NCBI GenBank assembly: GCA_019745275.1
Contig: JAIETJ010000073.1
Span: forward strand, 1-34,228
Source of the DNA: Pseudomonadaceae bacterium
GTDB lineage: Bacteria; Pseudomonadota; Gammaproteobacteria; Pseudomonadales; Pseudomonadaceae
Length of the DNA stretch: 34,228 nt
Direction: 5' to 3'
Shown here: positions 22,101-29,514 of the stretch, piece after piece
Numbering within the stretch: position 1 is the first letter of the stretch
Layout of the letters: every line of letters begins with the position of its first letter
Notes under the pieces: model-generated
Told to the model about the DNA's origin: nothing
The model's database searches: none
The model's input: the letters and a program-made list of their open reading frames with translations, nothing else
Position numbers and translations under genes: made by a program

Positions 22101-22212
22101 TGCTGCCGATTCTGCTGGCGTAACCTCGATCATCAATCACGCAAGAACCATCACGCCGATTAACTGCTGTTGCAGCGATAGGATTGGTCGTCCTGTTGTG
22201 GAGGCGGCATGA
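19195..22212 (+). CDS. 1005-residue repeat-built tail/adsorption protein
   Basis: GTG start at 19195 with AAAGGGGC upstream. The whole protein consists of degenerate units of roughly 25-45 residues with the core 'R.I.P.GidS..fG.a.v', for example IIRPAGIDSTIQVGAPV, LRPAGIDSLSFGSAAM, VKPSGLVATSYGTALL, YVRPNGLKSFRYGVPSI, IEPDGIDSSVYGAQWV and FVRPQGADMVVTGYSAG. I count about 20 recognisable units. The pattern suggests a long beta-structured rod, such as a tail fibre or tail-surface scaffold. It ends in CCCSDRIGRPVVEAA. The last base of its stop is the first base of a late element. No known enzyme motif is seen. Confidence 0.6.
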   Translation: MSYSPPSGGTVNLDLLASLDKPNGAAVNLEFAAVNASIRYVGGLDASSFGAAGIKTPRLIAAKGENHSAFTQPVIFKDIPIIRPAGIDSTIQVGAPVASWRRFLYPEPISAPTPLNSVQRVRLVGGYNSPPGSTIVFDWGSDSYIAPPGSSVVLEFGALGSGNILSASVGNTAAYGTLYIGPVAGLRPAGIDSLSFGSAAMQTLTRVLGLAGLGIVPPVIPAPALVNSGRGVSPGGPSLGAYGVAVIEFLDREVKPSGLVATSYGTALLSGGVREIALSNRGLLAYSTGDASISFKERLVIPVGFMQETFTRPLIGYPRPLHGIGFDAATFGATDVHDNTQHLYGVSFSAGGAGEPFVAPHTRITLPQPIAPPQIERPIVVSMRRVVYPFSDLLDWGPYFGNFYYIDNRNKTIAAYGSLASKAGLALVENGARPITISGADMSRHGAAMIGYRIRHFPIDGFNTGFVSTWATAVNGARPLFAHGFDASGSSSYAALANNRRYLTYAGGGESQEFGYGFAAYAIRTISELQEFIIPAFPLPKIDNHQRFVFPVGRAPNNPGVPFIEEHFTIIAPRWVYLDRFGEGSIRNRNITAGGYGYDQAEFGRATSLNRNTIVAPEGLLSQAIGVHWAADTRQTIKAGGLLAFRIGTSCRVQLLQPDLPYQQTIEGAEVGGFYPVFGIAALTSNVLFPQAGDQHAKYGTPAIMSNGILPIGIFLKEEDQWGYPSLNPAQYVFARSIADVQVPAHRLDHHTIWATSDVTPQAVTNHDGKRFSPVDGGNLPFFGRIIVTNANRSVSAHTSGDSLRMSSPVVDLRVRYVRPNGLKSFRYGVPSIPTGIAIGVFGDDFAASGHCALTHYVAPNTARQIFPLGNSLALFGQVRIELFIRTIYPYGASPVVIYGPSRVGPTPRIEPDGIDSSVYGAQWVSDRIRFVRPQGADMVVTGYSAGQFKNRMRVTHDQKPRQLYVAGFAADSAGVTSIINHARTITPINCCCSDRIGRPVVEAA

Positions 22213-22229
22213 GGGACATAGCGTCCCTC
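22211..22229 (+). promoter_or_regulatory. Late element copy 7, exact and embedded in a perfect stem-loop
   Basis: The exact 14-mer lies at 22212-22225. Here the flanks make GAGGGAC (22211-22217) fully complementary to GTCCCTC (22223-22229) around ATAGC. The hairpin ends two bases before the next ATG (22232), and the only Shine-Dalgarno-like purines of that gene lie in its 5' arm. Confidence 0.75.
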
Positions 22230-22231
22230 GC

Positions 22232-23383
22232 ATGGCAAATCACAAGATTGGCCCCTGGCCTCTGGGGTTAGACAACACCAGTCAAGACACAGGCATGCCG
22301 GCCGGCTCGCTCAGGGTCGCGGTAAATGTGCTGGTGGACATAGATGGCACCGTTGATACGGCGCCCGGTAAGCGGCTGCTCGTTGCTCATGCCGGAGCGC
22401 ACAGCCTTTGGACTTCCGAGTCTGGCGCAAGCCTTTGCGGCATCGGCGGCGCGCTGTACCAGGCCAGCACCTCAAGCCTCGATCTACTGGCCGACCTGGG
22501 CGCCGAGGCACCGTTTGCGTTTTGCGACCTCAATGGACGTGTAATGGTCGGCACGCGGCTGGGCCTGCATGCGCTAGCCGATGGCGTAGTTGTCGCCGCA
22601 GCCCAGCCGACGCCGAGTTGCAGCGTGTCGGTGGCGGCGATTGGCGGTCTACCCGCAGGACGCTATGGCGTGGCGATCAGCGTGTGGCGGGGCGACGAAG
22701 AATCAGGGCTTAGCCGAATGCTGATGCTCGACGTGCCTGAAGGCCACGGCATTCAAGTGGCCATCCCCAGCGGCGAGCATGATTCGGTGGCGATCTACCG
22801 AACGGAAGCCAATGGCGGCGACTTGTACCGCGCTGCGACTGCGCCGGAAAGCGCTGGAACCTTCTTGGTGGGCGTCGGCCAGCTCGGCGGCATGCCTGAC
22901 ACCCGCCACCTCGATCAGCTTCCTGGCGGGCATATCGTCGCCCCGTGGAAAGGCCGATTACTGGTGGCGCGCGGGCGCACGCTGATGCACAGCTCGCCGC
23001 TGCGCTACGGGCTTTACGACTCGCGGCACAACTTCACGCAATTTGCCTCGCGCCTGCGCATGGTCCTGCCGGTGGATGACGGCGTTTACGTTGCCGATTC
23101 GCATAGCTGCTACTTCCTTGCGGGCACAGATCCCGAGCAGTGGGTGGTGCGCAAGCTCGATGCCAGCCCACCGGCTTATGGCGCCTCGGCAGTAGTGGAC
23201 GGAAATCTATTTACCGATGGGCCGCCGACAAAGGTTGCGGTGTGGCTGTCCGGAAAAGGGTTTGTCTTGGGGCTGCCAGAAGGCCTGTTAGCCCAGCCGC
23301 AGGCAAAACGACTTGCGCTGCCGCAGCGCGGGAATGGCTCACTCGCGGTATTCAACCGCCGACTCTTTGCACTGACTTATTAG
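22232..23383 (+). CDS. Tail protein, P22 gp10-like role (probable)
   Basis: 383 residues from ATG 22232. The N-terminus HKIGPWPLGLDNTSQDTGMP, AGSLRVAVNVLVDIDGTVDT, APGKRLL is the recurring 'G..N.......g.l..a.Nv.id..G....rpG' opening of phage tail-hub proteins. Repeated strand-turn segments (LCGIGGALYQAS, FAFCDLNGRVMVGTRLGLHA, HIVAPWKGRLLVARGRTLMH, GVYVADSHSCYFLAG) suggest a beta-propeller. This resembles the organisation of P22 gp10, which plugs and extends the tail channel, though it is shorter. No normal ribosome-binding site is free; a start further upstream within the preceding gene (22184) cannot be excluded. Confidence 0.55.
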   Translation: MANHKIGPWPLGLDNTSQDTGMPAGSLRVAVNVLVDIDGTVDTAPGKRLLVAHAGAHSLWTSESGASLCGIGGALYQASTSSLDLLADLGAEAPFAFCDLNGRVMVGTRLGLHALADGVVVAAAQPTPSCSVSVAAIGGLPAGRYGVAISVWRGDEESGLSRMLMLDVPEGHGIQVAIPSGEHDSVAIYRTEANGGDLYRAATAPESAGTFLVGVGQLGGMPDTRHLDQLPGGHIVAPWKGRLLVARGRTLMHSSPLRYGLYDSRHNFTQFASRLRMVLPVDDGVYVADSHSCYFLAGTDPEQWVVRKLDASPPAYGASAVVDGNLFTDGPPTKVAVWLSGKGFVLGLPEGLLAQPQAKRLALPQRGNGSLAVFNRRLFALTY

Positions 23384-23392
23384 GAGCGACAC

Positions 23393-23983
23393 ATGGACAA
23401 AATACAGAAGCATTCCGGCGAGTTCGCGGGCGCGCTGGCCGCTGGCAACTTTGAAATGACCGCTGACGGCCTGCTATTCCCCAAGCAGGGCGTACTGGCC
23501 AGCGGCATCTATTACGGCTCGGTGAACGGTGGTGATGACGAGGAGGAAGGTAAAAACCTGCTGCCCGATCAATCGATGCTCGACATGCTCAACGTCTACT
23601 TTGGCGCCGGTACCAAGCGGCCAAACTGGTATCTGGCGCTGTTCGCCGGCCAGATCAACCCGGCAGCCAACTGGACGGCGGCTAACTTCGCGGCGACAGC
23701 CAGCGAGATTGTCAGTGGCTCGCAGGGCTACAGCAACGCCACCCGGCCAGCGTTCACGACTGCGCCAGCGGCAGCCAACCAGATCGGCAACATTGCCAGC
23801 AAGGCCGCGTTTAACATCGTCTGCACCACGTCGCTGAACGTGGAAGGCGCGGCGCTGCTGTCTGACAGCGGCAAGGGTTCAACCGGTGGCGTGCTGGCTT
23901 CTGCTGCGCGTTATGCACAGCCGCGCATCGTCTATAACGGCGATGTGTACGAAGTCGGTTATCTGGTTTCGCTGACCAGCTAA
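23393..23983 (+). CDS. Virion structural protein, 196 aa
   Basis: ATG 23393 follows TAGGAGCGAC. The N-terminus DKIQKHSGEFAGALAAGNFE, MTADGLLFPKQGVLASGIYY, GSVNGGDDEEEG has an acidic loop. The middle reads FGAGTKRPNWYLALFAGQIN, PAANWTAANFAATASEIVSG, FNIVCTTSLNVEGAALLSDS, and the end is YEVGYLVSLTS. The layout 'W.lalF.g....p...wta..faa...E' recurs in phage structural proteins next to tail hubs. Its function is not established. The TAA stop shares a base with the next ATG. Confidence 0.6.
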   Translation: MDKIQKHSGEFAGALAAGNFEMTADGLLFPKQGVLASGIYYGSVNGGDDEEEGKNLLPDQSMLDMLNVYFGAGTKRPNWYLALFAGQINPAANWTAANFAATASEIVSGSQGYSNATRPAFTTAPAAANQIGNIASKAAFNIVCTTSLNVEGAALLSDSGKGSTGGVLASAARYAQPRIVYNGDVYEVGYLVSLTS

Positions 23984-26415
23984 TGCAGCACTTTGGCATC
24001 CACAGCCTGACTATTGAGGGCGACCATAACGAGGGGCTAAAGCACCTCGGCCGCGCTCAGTCAGTCCTGGATCGTTTGCAGCGGCGCCTGCAATTGGGCG
24101 GCATCGACTCGGGCGGCGATTGGGAGCCCCTGAGTGATACCGCGTTCTTGTATGTGCGGGTGGCAATGGGCGTCAATGCCATTCGTATTGTGGTTGACCC
24201 GCCAGAAAGCGACGTTACCCCCGAGCATCACGAATACCTTGGCGTTCCCGACTTCTTGTCGGGCGTGGTGATGGGCGGCGAGATTGTCAGTAATGCAGCG
24301 CGCCGCTACTGGCCAACCGCTGTATCTCAAGACAAATTCAAGCTAAAGGCGGGACTGCAAAGCAGTGAGCGGCTGGCGGTACTGTCAAGTGTGGGCATTC
24401 GCCCAGTCGAACCCCAAGAGGGCGACCCGCCTAGATCGCAGTGCGGGGAAATACGGCCGACCCTGTACTCAGGGCGCATGCGCCTCGCTGTTCAGCTGTT
24501 GCTGGGCTACGGGAAGCGCGAGGCGGGCATTTACAAAGACGTGATTCGGGTTAAAACCGATGGCAAGCCCATCGACAGGCCCGCCACCGAGTACGAGCTT
24601 GATGTGGTGGCTAGCGGCTACCAGGTGCGGTTTGACTATCGTGCGTACCGCACGCACGGCATCACCGTCGGCACTGACGGTGTGCCGTGGCTGGTCGAGA
24701 TAAGCGCTATCCGAGGCATTCACGCCATGCAGCTGCCGATGGCGGCCAATAGCAATACCGCGGCATTCCGTGAGTACCTGGAAGAGCTTGAGGACACCGA
24801 GGCGCTGGCGGCGCTAGCGGTACTTGGGGGCTTTCCTTCCGGCGAGGGTATGCCGACAGACTACTCAGTGATCGAGGCGATGAAGCGCGCTGGCTTACTG
24901 GTGGAGTTGCTGCCGACCAGCGCCATGTCTGATTTTTACAACCTGATTATGTACAGCTCCGCGATGGGCTGGGCATTCAATGCCAGCGGCAACGAAGCGC
25001 ACAACACCGGCTACGAGTGGGATGAAAACGGCTGGCAGTTTGGCGAGCATTACAACATCAGGTTAGTTATTGGCGCCCTTCGCGTGGTTGAGCCAGCCGT
25101 GGGCGCCGATGCGCTGCGCAGCAAGATTACAGCGCTTGAGGGGCTGAGCGCGCGAGTGCTGGAAATCAACACGCGGAAAATTGACCGGCTTAACGTCGAG
25201 CAAATTAAAACACTGCAACGCATGCCGGCAGCCAAAGCCTACGAGGAACTGGACAAGCTACAGCTTGAGCCTGTCGCACCATGCTCAGCATCTATCGGCA
25301 GAGCCGGGCGGGGCAGCCTGTATAACCCCGGCGCAAAGACGCCCTATCAGATCAAGTTTTGGGAGCCGGCATTTGAAGGCGGGCAAATTATTTCGCACGA
25401 CTTCACCCCGGAAGGCATCCCGCTATCCTTGCCGCCACCTCTAAGCGACACGGCAATGCTGGTTTTTTTCAGAGGCGACCAGCTAAGCGTCACGCGCTAT
25501 TTCCACGACATCCTGGTGGTTCCGTCAGTCAGTTCAGACGACTTTGAAGAATGTATGTATGCAGGGGAATGGACGAGCACGACGACACGCGGAGGCTCGT
25601 CGGTAAATCTTGGGTTTTATACGTCCGAGCATGACCCTCGGGAATACCTACCGGGCAGCCAGGACGTTACAAAAATCAAGGGCGCAGATCTTGGCTGGTC
25701 ATCAGTGCAATTTGGTGATGTGCCAAGTGATATTCGAGTCGCGGTATTGACCCGATCAAGGCGGTTCCATTCTCGGGTTGAGCGCATTTATGGCGCCGCG
25801 AGAGGGATAGTGAACGCGATAGTGTGGCCGGGGTTTGCAAGGGAGGCGTATTACCTTGCCAAAAAAACAATCGACAGCACCGAGCAAACGACAATACAAG
25901 AGGGCTACCAGCACCTCGGCGACCCAAACTGGGCCACAACGTGGCGGGCCATTGTTTCAACGATTGGCGGTCCCATTGACTTCATGCCCGAGTGCGGAAA
26001 CAAGGATAAGCGTCGGGTTCAGTTTATTTACCACTCTCCATATGCCTGCAGTGATCTTATTGACCAAGGGCCGTGGATGAGCAAGTGCGACATTGCCGAG
26101 ACACTGGCATACAACATCCCGCCGCCGCCACTGCCGGAAAACATTGGCGTCGGACCAACAGTAACTATCACCCATGAAGTGAAGTTTGTTTCGGCCTATT
26201 ACGATGACGTGACTATCGATGCCGCCTCGGATGATTGGTACATCAAAACGCCCGATGAGGGTGTTAAGCAATTTATGTGGGCGACAGGTAATTCTCTTGG
26301 TGATTCGCAGTGCACGGTCTACTCGGCGGTGCCAAACGGTGGGTTTCTGCTGTCTGGTTATCCTAACTTTAAGGAAATCACTACTTCGCTACCCTGTTTT
26401 ATAGGAGTCGTCTAA
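23983..26415 (+). CDS. Large tail structural protein of unknown family, 810 aa
   Basis: The start at ATG 23983 overlaps the preceding stop by one base. The protein is mixed alpha/beta without recognised catalytic motifs. Notable segments are TAFLYVRVAMGVNAIRIVVD near the N-terminus, a helical block ALRSKITALEGLSARVLEIN, RKIDRLNVEQIKTLQRMPAA, and a C-terminal half with many aromatic residues (LNFGFYT-like strands, YIKTPDEGVKQFMWATGNSL). It sits among tail genes and precedes the repeat protein by three bases. It could be a tail-tip or baseplate-like component. Third-position and AT content drift upward in its second half compared with neighbours, which may reflect exchange. Confidence 0.55.
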   Translation: MQHFGIHSLTIEGDHNEGLKHLGRAQSVLDRLQRRLQLGGIDSGGDWEPLSDTAFLYVRVAMGVNAIRIVVDPPESDVTPEHHEYLGVPDFLSGVVMGGEIVSNAARRYWPTAVSQDKFKLKAGLQSSERLAVLSSVGIRPVEPQEGDPPRSQCGEIRPTLYSGRMRLAVQLLLGYGKREAGIYKDVIRVKTDGKPIDRPATEYELDVVASGYQVRFDYRAYRTHGITVGTDGVPWLVEISAIRGIHAMQLPMAANSNTAAFREYLEELEDTEALAALAVLGGFPSGEGMPTDYSVIEAMKRAGLLVELLPTSAMSDFYNLIMYSSAMGWAFNASGNEAHNTGYEWDENGWQFGEHYNIRLVIGALRVVEPAVGADALRSKITALEGLSARVLEINTRKIDRLNVEQIKTLQRMPAAKAYEELDKLQLEPVAPCSASIGRAGRGSLYNPGAKTPYQIKFWEPAFEGGQIISHDFTPEGIPLSLPPPLSDTAMLVFFRGDQLSVTRYFHDILVVPSVSSDDFEECMYAGEWTSTTTRGGSSVNLGFYTSEHDPREYLPGSQDVTKIKGADLGWSSVQFGDVPSDIRVAVLTRSRRFHSRVERIYGAARGIVNAIVWPGFAREAYYLAKKTIDSTEQTTIQEGYQHLGDPNWATTWRAIVSTIGGPIDFMPECGNKDKRRVQFIYHSPYACSDLIDQGPWMSKCDIAETLAYNIPPPPLPENIGVGPTVTITHEVKFVSAYYDDVTIDAASDDWYIKTPDEGVKQFMWATGNSLGDSQCTVYSAVPNGGFLLSGYPNFKEITTSLPCFIGVV

Positions 26416-27564
26416 ATGTCAGGCAACCCATGTGACATTGTTCAGTCGTCTGCTGCGGTCAGCGACTCGCAGTCGTTCGGACTACAAACTTTCCTTGTCG
26501 TAACGGCCTTTGTTATCGGTATGGCGATCGAGGGGGTTAGCGGCGGCGTTACCGATACCGCCCATGCCTTTGAGCAGGTTATTCAAACCGGCTCGACTAG
26601 CGTGCATGACGTGGCCCTGGCTACGTCATCGGTACTGCAGGTGGTGCATGGCGGAACGCTCGTTATCGACAGCGCGAATGCCTCCGATACGCTGGCTGCC
26701 ACGGCCAGCAAGACCAGTACCGACACGGCAATGGTGTGGGCACATGTGTTCGACAACGTGGCGTCAACCTTGGGTAGTACGGGGCATGCCGTTGAAGCGG
26801 TAACGAGCCGCACGACTGCCGGTGTGACCGTGCTCGACACCGCCAGCGCGGCGGACGGCTTCAGCAATAAAGCCGTCAGCACTGCCACCAGCACCGCCAT
26901 CGCAAGCGAGCTGCTGACCTCATTCCGTAGCATTACGCAAACCGTGACCGCCTTTGCCGTGGCGTCTGACCACCTGATCGACGCCGGCAGCACCGCCAGC
27001 GAGGTGCACGACAGCTTTGTCGTGACGAGCCAGGTCACGGCGTTCAGTCACGGAGTCACCCTTGTGACCGACTGGGCGAATGCCGAGGAAGCCGTCAACG
27101 CAGGCTCGGGCGGGACAATCTGGACGGCAATGACCGAGAGCTTCGGCATGTCGCAGTTCGACGGCGGCGATATAAATTCGCTGGCCGTTGTTGATGGGGT
27201 GTTGTGCGTGACCGATGGCACGGGCCTGCATGCGCTGGACGCGAGCATTGCCGGGGAGGCAGTCGTGGCAACCGGGCTAATGGATATGGGCGAAAAGTTG
27301 CAGCGTGCGACCCATTGCTACGCCGGCTATCAGAGTGGCGCCGCGCTAAAACTGCTGGTGGGAAACACCGAGTCTGGCAACGAAACCACCTACACCTACT
27401 TGCTAGAGCCGCGCACGGCGAACGTGGCGGTACCGGGCAAGGCCAAGCTAGGGCGCGGGATCAAGTCGCGGTACTGGCGCTTTACGGTGCGCAATCAGCC
27501 AGGGCAGTCATTCCAATTGCATGACCTGCTACTGCAAAACGACGAAACTTCTAGGAGAGTGTAA
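26416..27564 (+). CDS. Tail protein with Thr/Ala/Val repeats, 382 aa
   Basis: ATG 26416 with TAGGAGTCG upstream. Residues 40-235 contain a repeated element of the form 'G(V/T)(T/L)V.D.A.A.D': GGVTDTAHAFE, GGTLVIDSANASD, AGVTVLDTASAAD and HGVTLVTDWANAEE. The intervening stretches of about 30-65 residues are rich in Ser, Thr, Ala and Val. The C-terminal 140 residues form a different domain (LAVVDGVLCVTDGTGLHALD, ALKLLVGNTESGNETTYTYL, SRYWRFTVRNQPGQSFQLHD). The stalk-plus-head layout suggests a tail appendage. No family is named. It overlaps the next gene by one base. Confidence 0.55.
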   Translation: MSGNPCDIVQSSAAVSDSQSFGLQTFLVVTAFVIGMAIEGVSGGVTDTAHAFEQVIQTGSTSVHDVALATSSVLQVVHGGTLVIDSANASDTLAATASKTSTDTAMVWAHVFDNVASTLGSTGHAVEAVTSRTTAGVTVLDTASAADGFSNKAVSTATSTAIASELLTSFRSITQTVTAFAVASDHLIDAGSTASEVHDSFVVTSQVTAFSHGVTLVTDWANAEEAVNAGSGGTIWTAMTESFGMSQFDGGDINSLAVVDGVLCVTDGTGLHALDASIAGEAVVATGLMDMGEKLQRATHCYAGYQSGAALKLLVGNTESGNETTYTYLLEPRTANVAVPGKAKLGRGIKSRYWRFTVRNQPGQSFQLHDLLLQNDETSRRV

Positions 27565-29468
27565 TGGCTACTAACGATGGGGCTATTTCACGGTACGACC
27601 GCCCGTATGAGATTGTGAGCGCGCAAATTGACGCCATGTCGAACAGAGCAGACAGCGCGCTTAACAAGGCGTATGCCACGCTCGATAAGCTGGCGGGCCT
27701 TACGTCCGAGCTTGATCTTGCTACGCCGGCGCCAAACATCAGCCTGCCAAATGTGGATATTGACGCTTTCCCGGTGCTGACGCCGCCCGACGCAAACAAG
27801 TTCGGCGTGATCGGCGGCATTAACTTGCCGGCCATGAACATTGATTTAGACGCGCTGCTGGCCGATCTGGACGTTAGCCTTGATCCGCCGCCCGAGTTTC
27901 ACCCCTCGGTCATTACGGTTGATCTGCCGCCGCGCCCATCACCGATTGACCTGTCGGGTCTGCCGGCGCGCCCCACTGTTGGCAATGTGGACGTACCGGA
28001 TGCGCCGCTGCTACAGATGCCGAGCGTCGGCAATCTGGCTGAAATAAGCGTCCCCGAGTTCATTTTTCCTGATCTGCCGGTGTTCGATGCGCTGGCCCCG
28101 GAGTTTGATGGTAGCGCGCCTTCGACGGTGCTGCAGTGGGCCGAGCCGCAGTACAGCTCAGACACCTTGCCGCAGGTAAAATCGCGTATCTCGGCCATGC
28201 TTGCCGGTGGCACCGGGCTACCTCCGGCTGTCGAGCAAGCGCTATTTGACCGCGCCCGGGTGCGCGAGGATCAGGCGGGCAACAAGGCTGTAGAAGATGC
28301 CTTTCAGGACTTCGCCGGCCGCGGCTTTATGCTGCCGCCCGGCATGCTGGCCAAGCGTATAGATGCGGTGCGCGAGCAAAGCAGCCTTAAGGTCAGTGAA
28401 CTGGCCCGCGAGATACTGATTAAGTCGGCCGAGTGGGAAATTGAAAACCTGCGAAACGCCGTTCAGCAGGGTATCGCGCTGGAAACCATGCTGATTCAGC
28501 AGTTCAACCAGGTGGTGAACCGCGCATTCGACAGCGCCAAGCTGCGACTGGAGAGCGACATAGCTCTGTACAACTCAGCCGTCACCCTGTTCAACGCACG
28601 GCAGAGCGCGTACCAGGTTGAAGCCGACGTGTACCGCACCAAACTACAAGGCGCCCTGGCCAAGCTGGACGTATACAAAGCGCGGATCGAGGGCGAGAAA
28701 GCCAAGGGCGAGTTGAACGATCAAACCGTGCGTATTTACACCGCCCAACTGCAGGCGATCAGCACGCAGATTGACGTGTACAAAGCCAGAATGGAAGGCG
28801 CCCAGGTTCAAGCCGACCTTGAGAAATCGAAGATCGAAGCCTACAGCGTGGATGTTCGCGCCTACGGCGAGCGCTTGAATGCGCAGAAAACCGAGTTCGA
28901 TGCTTACGAGGCGGGCGTGCGTGCCGAGCAGGCTAAGATCGGCATTCTTGAAGCGGAAAGCCGCGCGTTTGCCGCCACCATCCAAGCCTACGAGTCGAAA
29001 AACAACGTCAAGATTCAGGCCGTCAAGGCCAAGGTCGACGTGACCAGCGCGAAGATCACCCAGTACAACTCACTGCTTGATGCCGAGCGCGCCCGCGTCC
29101 AGGCCGAACTGGCGAACGTCCAGGCGCTGACCTCGGCTTACCAGGCCGATGTGGGCCGGTACAGCGCTGAAATCAATGCGTCTACGTCCAAGCTGGACCT
29201 GCAGGCGCGCACCGGTGAGGCGCGCTTGCGCAACAATCTGGCGTTCTACGAGATTGAGCTGAAGAAGTACGACGCTGCACTGGCCCGCGCCGTGCAAAAG
29301 GTCCAGCTACAGAGCGAGGCCATGAAGGCGACCGGCACAATGGCGGCTCAACTGGCGGCAGGCGCGATGTCAGCAACCAATGTGTCGGCCAGCATGTCAG
29401 GCAGCGCGGGCATCAGCTCGTCGGATAGCTTGGGCATTAGCCACAGCCATGAGTACAGGGAGAAGTGA
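27564..29468 (+). CDS. Long coiled-coil virion protein, 634 aa
   Basis: The N-terminal 220 residues are proline-rich with Asp/Leu repeats (ISLPNVDIDAFPVLTPPDAN, LPPRPSPIDLSGLPARP). From about residue 230 the protein is almost entirely helical with heptad-like spacing: REQSSLKVSELAREILIKSA, DVYKARIEGEKAKGELNDQT, DVYKARMEGAQVQADLEKSK, QNYN-free stretches rich in Ala, Glu and Lys. 'Y.a.ieg.ka...' units repeat about every 40-45 residues. It ends with a Ser/Gly/Ala-rich tail (SAGISSSDSLGISHSHEYRE). Such proteins in podoviruses may span the tail channel or periplasm during ejection. That role is inferred from shape and position. Confidence 0.58.
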   Translation: MATNDGAISRYDRPYEIVSAQIDAMSNRADSALNKAYATLDKLAGLTSELDLATPAPNISLPNVDIDAFPVLTPPDANKFGVIGGINLPAMNIDLDALLADLDVSLDPPPEFHPSVITVDLPPRPSPIDLSGLPARPTVGNVDVPDAPLLQMPSVGNLAEISVPEFIFPDLPVFDALAPEFDGSAPSTVLQWAEPQYSSDTLPQVKSRISAMLAGGTGLPPAVEQALFDRARVREDQAGNKAVEDAFQDFAGRGFMLPPGMLAKRIDAVREQSSLKVSELAREILIKSAEWEIENLRNAVQQGIALETMLIQQFNQVVNRAFDSAKLRLESDIALYNSAVTLFNARQSAYQVEADVYRTKLQGALAKLDVYKARIEGEKAKGELNDQTVRIYTAQLQAISTQIDVYKARMEGAQVQADLEKSKIEAYSVDVRAYGERLNAQKTEFDAYEAGVRAEQAKIGILEAESRAFAATIQAYESKNNVKIQAVKAKVDVTSAKITQYNSLLDAERARVQAELANVQALTSAYQADVGRYSAEINASTSKLDLQARTGEARLRNNLAFYEIELKKYDAALARAVQKVQLQSEAMKATGTMAAQLAAGAMSATNVSASMSGSAGISSSDSLGISHSHEYREK

Positions 29469-29481
29469 TAACGGTGTGCTA

Positions 29482-29510
29482 GCCTCCTGCAGATTAATCA
29501 GCAAGGAGGC
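29482..29510 (+). promoter_or_regulatory. Stem-loop sequestering the ribosome-binding site of the DUF4124-type gene
   Basis: GCCTCCTGC (29482-29490) pairs with GCA-A-GGAGGC (29501-29510), nine base pairs with one bulged A around a ten-base loop. The 3' arm contains the AAGGAGG Shine-Dalgarno sequence of the gene starting at 29515. The message should therefore be poorly translated unless the stem is opened. Confidence 0.55.
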
Positions 29511-29514
29511 AGCT

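Noticed and set aside
22184..22231. Longer N-terminus for the gp10-like gene
   Set aside because: It would run through the late element and overlap the previous gene. The family-like N-terminus starts close to the ATG at 22232, although the weak ribosome-binding site keeps the alternative open.
28554..28567. GCGACATAGCTC-like match in the coiled-coil gene and GGACATAGA near 22336
   Set aside because: Both are inside coding frames and lose the AGGG start or the GCGTC end of the late element.
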